From NCBI GenBank assembly GCA_021234155.1, contig JAJEKV010000036.1:9937426-10001425 (forward strand): a stretch of 64,000 nt of DNA, read 5' to 3'. The notes below the pieces were generated by a model. The model was given only the letters and a program-made list of their open reading frames with translations. It did not search any database and was not told where the DNA came from. A program made the translations under genes and the position numbers. Shown piece after piece: positions 61,307 to 64,000 of this stretch. Origin of the DNA: Isoetes taiwanensis (lineage: Eukaryota; Streptophyta; Lycopodiopsida; Isoetales; Isoetaceae). Within the stretch, counting starts at the first letter, position 1, and every line of letters begins with the position of its first letter.

Positions 61307-61439
61307 ACAGGTGGCTGCACTCAGTGGATTATCTTTGTCTGCTGAGATTTTATTCCTGCCTCTGCATTTATGTGTGTACTTCTTCTGGAATATTGAATAA
61401 GAGTTTGTCGTCCTTCAAAAAAAAAAAAAAATACTTGGC

Positions 61440-62113
61440 GAGGAATGTCAAAAATCTAACAAGCTTTTCCTAGGACAGTAATAATCCATTTCATGACCCA
61501 CACCCTTAATGTACAACAAGCATATACACAAAATAGTTCAAGTCCCAAGTACCACATACACAAGGTCTATCAAGCAGGATAATATTTCATGGTCAGTAAC
61601 ATGAATATAACAAAGAGACCTTTGATATCTCAAACAAAAAGGTTTGAAAGCAAATGAAATGGCCTTTGCAAGCTCATTTGACGCATGCTCCAATTTATTT
61701 GGAATGATATTTTATAGGATTTGGAACAAGAAGGCTTCAAGCACATGAAGTGGCCTCTGCGTTCGATGCATGCTCCAATTTAGCTGGGTACAAATTTCTT
61801 CATTGTTGGCATTGGTTGGTGCTTCTATTGAGGCGCGTGGAAAGTTACGAAATTTGACAAAATGCTTCTTTTCATTTCTTATTACACAACTCTTTCTTTT
61901 AGTGTGTGCTAGACCATACTTATTTGATTTGAATCGATTTAAGATTACTAGGTATCTTTTGGTTTTGCCACCCTTAGTTATAGAACTTCAACTAATGTTT
62001 GAAGCTACTTTGCATTTGTTCTGGACAAAGATTATGTATTCACAACATCTTTCAATATATACATTGCCAAGTAATATGTACAAAAAGGTAGTACATAATT
62101 TTATAAATATTAA
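61440..62113. other. Intergenic, nothing identified
   Basis: A plus-strand frame of 122 codons (61770-62138) is AT-rich and has no recognisable domain. Confidence 0.4.
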
Positions 62114-62331
62114 TAAGAAGAAGAAGAAGAGATTTTAACGTCACGCCACAAGGCAGCGTCCTATTGGACATGTGACACTTTACAACACACCCAGATGGGT
62201 CCTGCCCCACCACTTTACATTGCTGAAGTGGGTCCTTCCCCCACCAACTTTACATTGCATGGCCACTTTCACAACGAGGCGTTGAACCCGTGACCTTGGG
62301 TATGGCAGTTTAACGTCTTACCACAGGACCC
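62114..62331 (-). mobile_element. tRNA-derived SINE
   Basis: On the minus strand it starts GGGTCCTGTGGTAAGACGTT, an A-box-like stretch. About 25 bases on follows GGTTCAACGCC (62278-62288), which fits the RNA polymerase III B-box consensus GGTTCRANNCC. The 218-bp body ends GTGACGTTAAAATCT and tandem TTC units. The last part matches the tails of the LINE-A copies. Target duplications are unclear. Confidence 0.75.
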
Positions 62332-62557
62332 TTTTTTACACTATGTGGAACAATGTGAACCATTTTCCAACTAAATAATAATTCTCATTAATGAACATAT
62401 TGGTAATCACGTTCTTCACTTTGCACAACATGCAAGCATCTCACCACAGGCATAAATACAACACCCTATGTTTGTTGCACACAACTATAAAAGCTAATAT
62501 AGCACCTTAACTATTTTAATGCACCCAGTCAAATATCAATATCCCTTACAACGTGTT

Positions 62558-62598
62558 GTTACCAAAGCCCGGCAATGCCGGGTACCATAACTAATATA
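62558..62598 (-). repeat. Conserved CCGGC hairpin motif, copy 2
   Basis: Contains CCCGGCAATGCCGGG, a perfect small hairpin. The inverse strand (ATATTAGTTATGGTACCCGG) matches 52675-52716. Confidence 0.6.
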
Positions 62599-62979
62599 TA
62601 TGTAAAGCTATTTTTGGTAGTCTGTTGTCCTCTAAATTGCAAACTTTGCTAACAAAATTAAACCATTTCAAATAAGGCCTCAACCTCAAGTGTGACCAGA
62701 CCTATTTTTGGTAAATGACCTGACATTTTATGCCCAATTGTTTCACGAATAAAAACTTGGAAACATCTGGAGCGAGGAATTAGGAGGACAACATTTAGAT
62801 GTAGCATTGATAGGTGTATGCGGCAACTAATTTGTGAATTGGCGATGAATTGTTCATTGACTGTGAATATGGTAGACCAATATCGGAGGTCATTTGATGT
62901 ATTGTAAACTGATGTGATACATCCATGTTGTGATGCTTTTTAGTCAGTATTGTTATCTCTAGAAGGCATTGATCACAAG

Positions 62980-63995
62980 AGAAGGGACTTGGACCACCTT
63001 AGCCTTGGCAAGGCTACACCATTGAATTTGAGGGGAAGGCACTTGGACTACCTTAGCCTTGACAAGGCTATATTTCAATGAATTTGAGAATCCTTTTGCA
63101 TTATTCTCCAAGAGACTTGGACCACAACCTTGGCAAGGCTACGCTGCATTGAACTTGAGAATCTTTTACCATTATTTTCTAAACAATATGCAAAATCATT
63201 TGCATTTTGGCATTACTCATATCACAGTCAAATATCATGGACATCAATGTTGCCAATTTTAGATAGCCTCGAAAATTAATGGCACATCTGAGTAGGTTGA
63301 AATTATAGGTTTCTAAAACTGCTAGATAATCATAAACCTAGGAACAAGTTCTATGATCCATATAGACAAAGTTCTAATCAACTATATTTCAAATACGTGA
63401 GTAATCAAAAAATAATTAATCGTGTGGCTTTAAATTAGTGTGCCTCTTGCTTTTTTGGTTGTTTAAAAATCAATCTACTTTTTGGCCTTTTTTGCACAAG
63501 CCAAAATTTACATTCCAAAAGTAACTATTTACTTGGTCGTTTTGAAAGGGGCACTTGGACTACCTTAGTCTTGACAAGGCTACACTCCACTGAAGTTGAG
63601 AATCTTTTAGCATTATTCTCTAATAGACTTGGACCACCTTAGCCTTGGCAAGGATACACTCCACTAAATTTGAGAAAAAAAAAAGGACTTGGACCACCTT
63701 AGCATTGGCAAGGCTACACTCCACTGAACTTGAGAATCCTTTACCATTATTTCTAAACAGTACGCAAAATCATTTTGCATTTTGGCATTACTCGCGTCGC
63801 AATCACATATCATGCATCAATGTTGCCAATTTTAGGCAGCTTGAAAATGAATGGCTTCAAACATATGAGTAGGTTGAAATGAACTTTCAAGGTCGAGAAC
63901 CAATGCTCAAGTATCTTCTCATTTATAGGTTTCTAGAACTGCTAGAAACAAGTTCTATGATCCATATATATATACAAAGTGCTAATCAACTAGCC
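62980..63995 (+). repeat. Tandem array and 560-bp-spaced duplication
   Basis: Two long direct repeats (about 62980-63410 and 63548-63995) each contain three to four copies of a 60-70-bp unit reading ACTTGGACCACCTTAGCCTT, GGCAAGGCTACACTCCA and TGAACTTGAGAATC. Each is followed by a common block (CAATGTTGCCAATTTTAG, GAGTAGGTTGAAAT, AACAAGTTCTATGATCCATA). About seven sub-units in all. It may continue beyond the window. Confidence 0.85.
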
Positions 63996-64000
63996 TATAT

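Larger units (their letters stand above)
59146..61430 (+). mobile_element. L1-type LINE, 5'-truncated, with target duplications
   Basis: A poly(A) tail ends at 61430. The 9-bp ATACTTGGC occurs directly before the element (59137-59145) and directly after the tail (61431-61439), so both borders are fixed. The 2285 bp comprise reverse transcriptase from its fingers onward, the C-terminal part and a short 3' region ending TTTGTCGTCCTTCAAA. The endonuclease and any ORF1 are missing, as is common after incomplete reverse transcription. Confidence 0.95.

Overview
The window looks like nuclear DNA of a land plant with a large, repeat-rich genome. The evidence is a CRINKLY4-type receptor kinase, an organelle-type ABCB half-transporter with 16 small exons and long introns, plant-style L1 elements with a C-terminal zinc motif, a tRNA-derived SINE, and wide gene-poor stretches filled with decayed mobile DNA. 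A fern or another non-seed plant fits the mix, but that assignment is an inference; no plastid or ribosomal marker is present.

Only two genes look intact, both on the minus strand. The first (774-3404) is a single-exon receptor-like kinase of the CRINKLY4 family: seven CW-type ectodomain repeats, a cysteine-rich TNFR-like stretch, one membrane segment and a complete kinase. It has an unusual N-terminal extension built of seven-residue repeats. The second (28331-35433) is an ABC half-transporter (TAP-like ABCB, probably plastid-targeted). I reconstructed its 16 exons with every junction in phase, giving 726 residues with all nucleotide-binding motifs.

Region by region: 1-3.4 kb holds the receptor kinase; 4.7-7.5 kb two related fold-back elements and two nested inverted-repeat elements; 8.8-9.6 kb an unrecognised coding remnant beside a MITE with perfect 75-bp inverted repeats; 10-27 kb gene-poor DNA with many local and dispersed duplications, LINE tails, a LINE endonuclease fragment, an aspartic-protease fragment and a broken ORF with a SUMO-interaction-like motif; 28.3-35.4 kb the ABC transporter; 35.6-39.5 kb a LINE inserted into an inverted-repeat element directly upstream of the transporter; 39.7-44.3 kb retrotransposon gag-like remnants; 44.84-52.54 kb a probable 7.7-kb DNA transposon; 55.4-56.6 kb a LINE copy interrupted by a second retroelement; 59.1-61.4 kb a 5'-truncated L1 with clear target-site duplications; 62.1-62.3 kb a SINE; 63-64 kb a tandem array.

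Two observations stand out. The 7.7-kb element has matching ends, a 4-bp target duplication, a decayed transposase on the minus strand, and a convergent plus-strand reading region with coiled coil, a Cys/His cluster and an FCP1-like (NIF) phosphatase domain. Separately, one LINE family and the SINE end in the same 3' tail (GACGTTAAAA followed by short tandem repeats), which suggests that the SINE is mobilised by that LINE.
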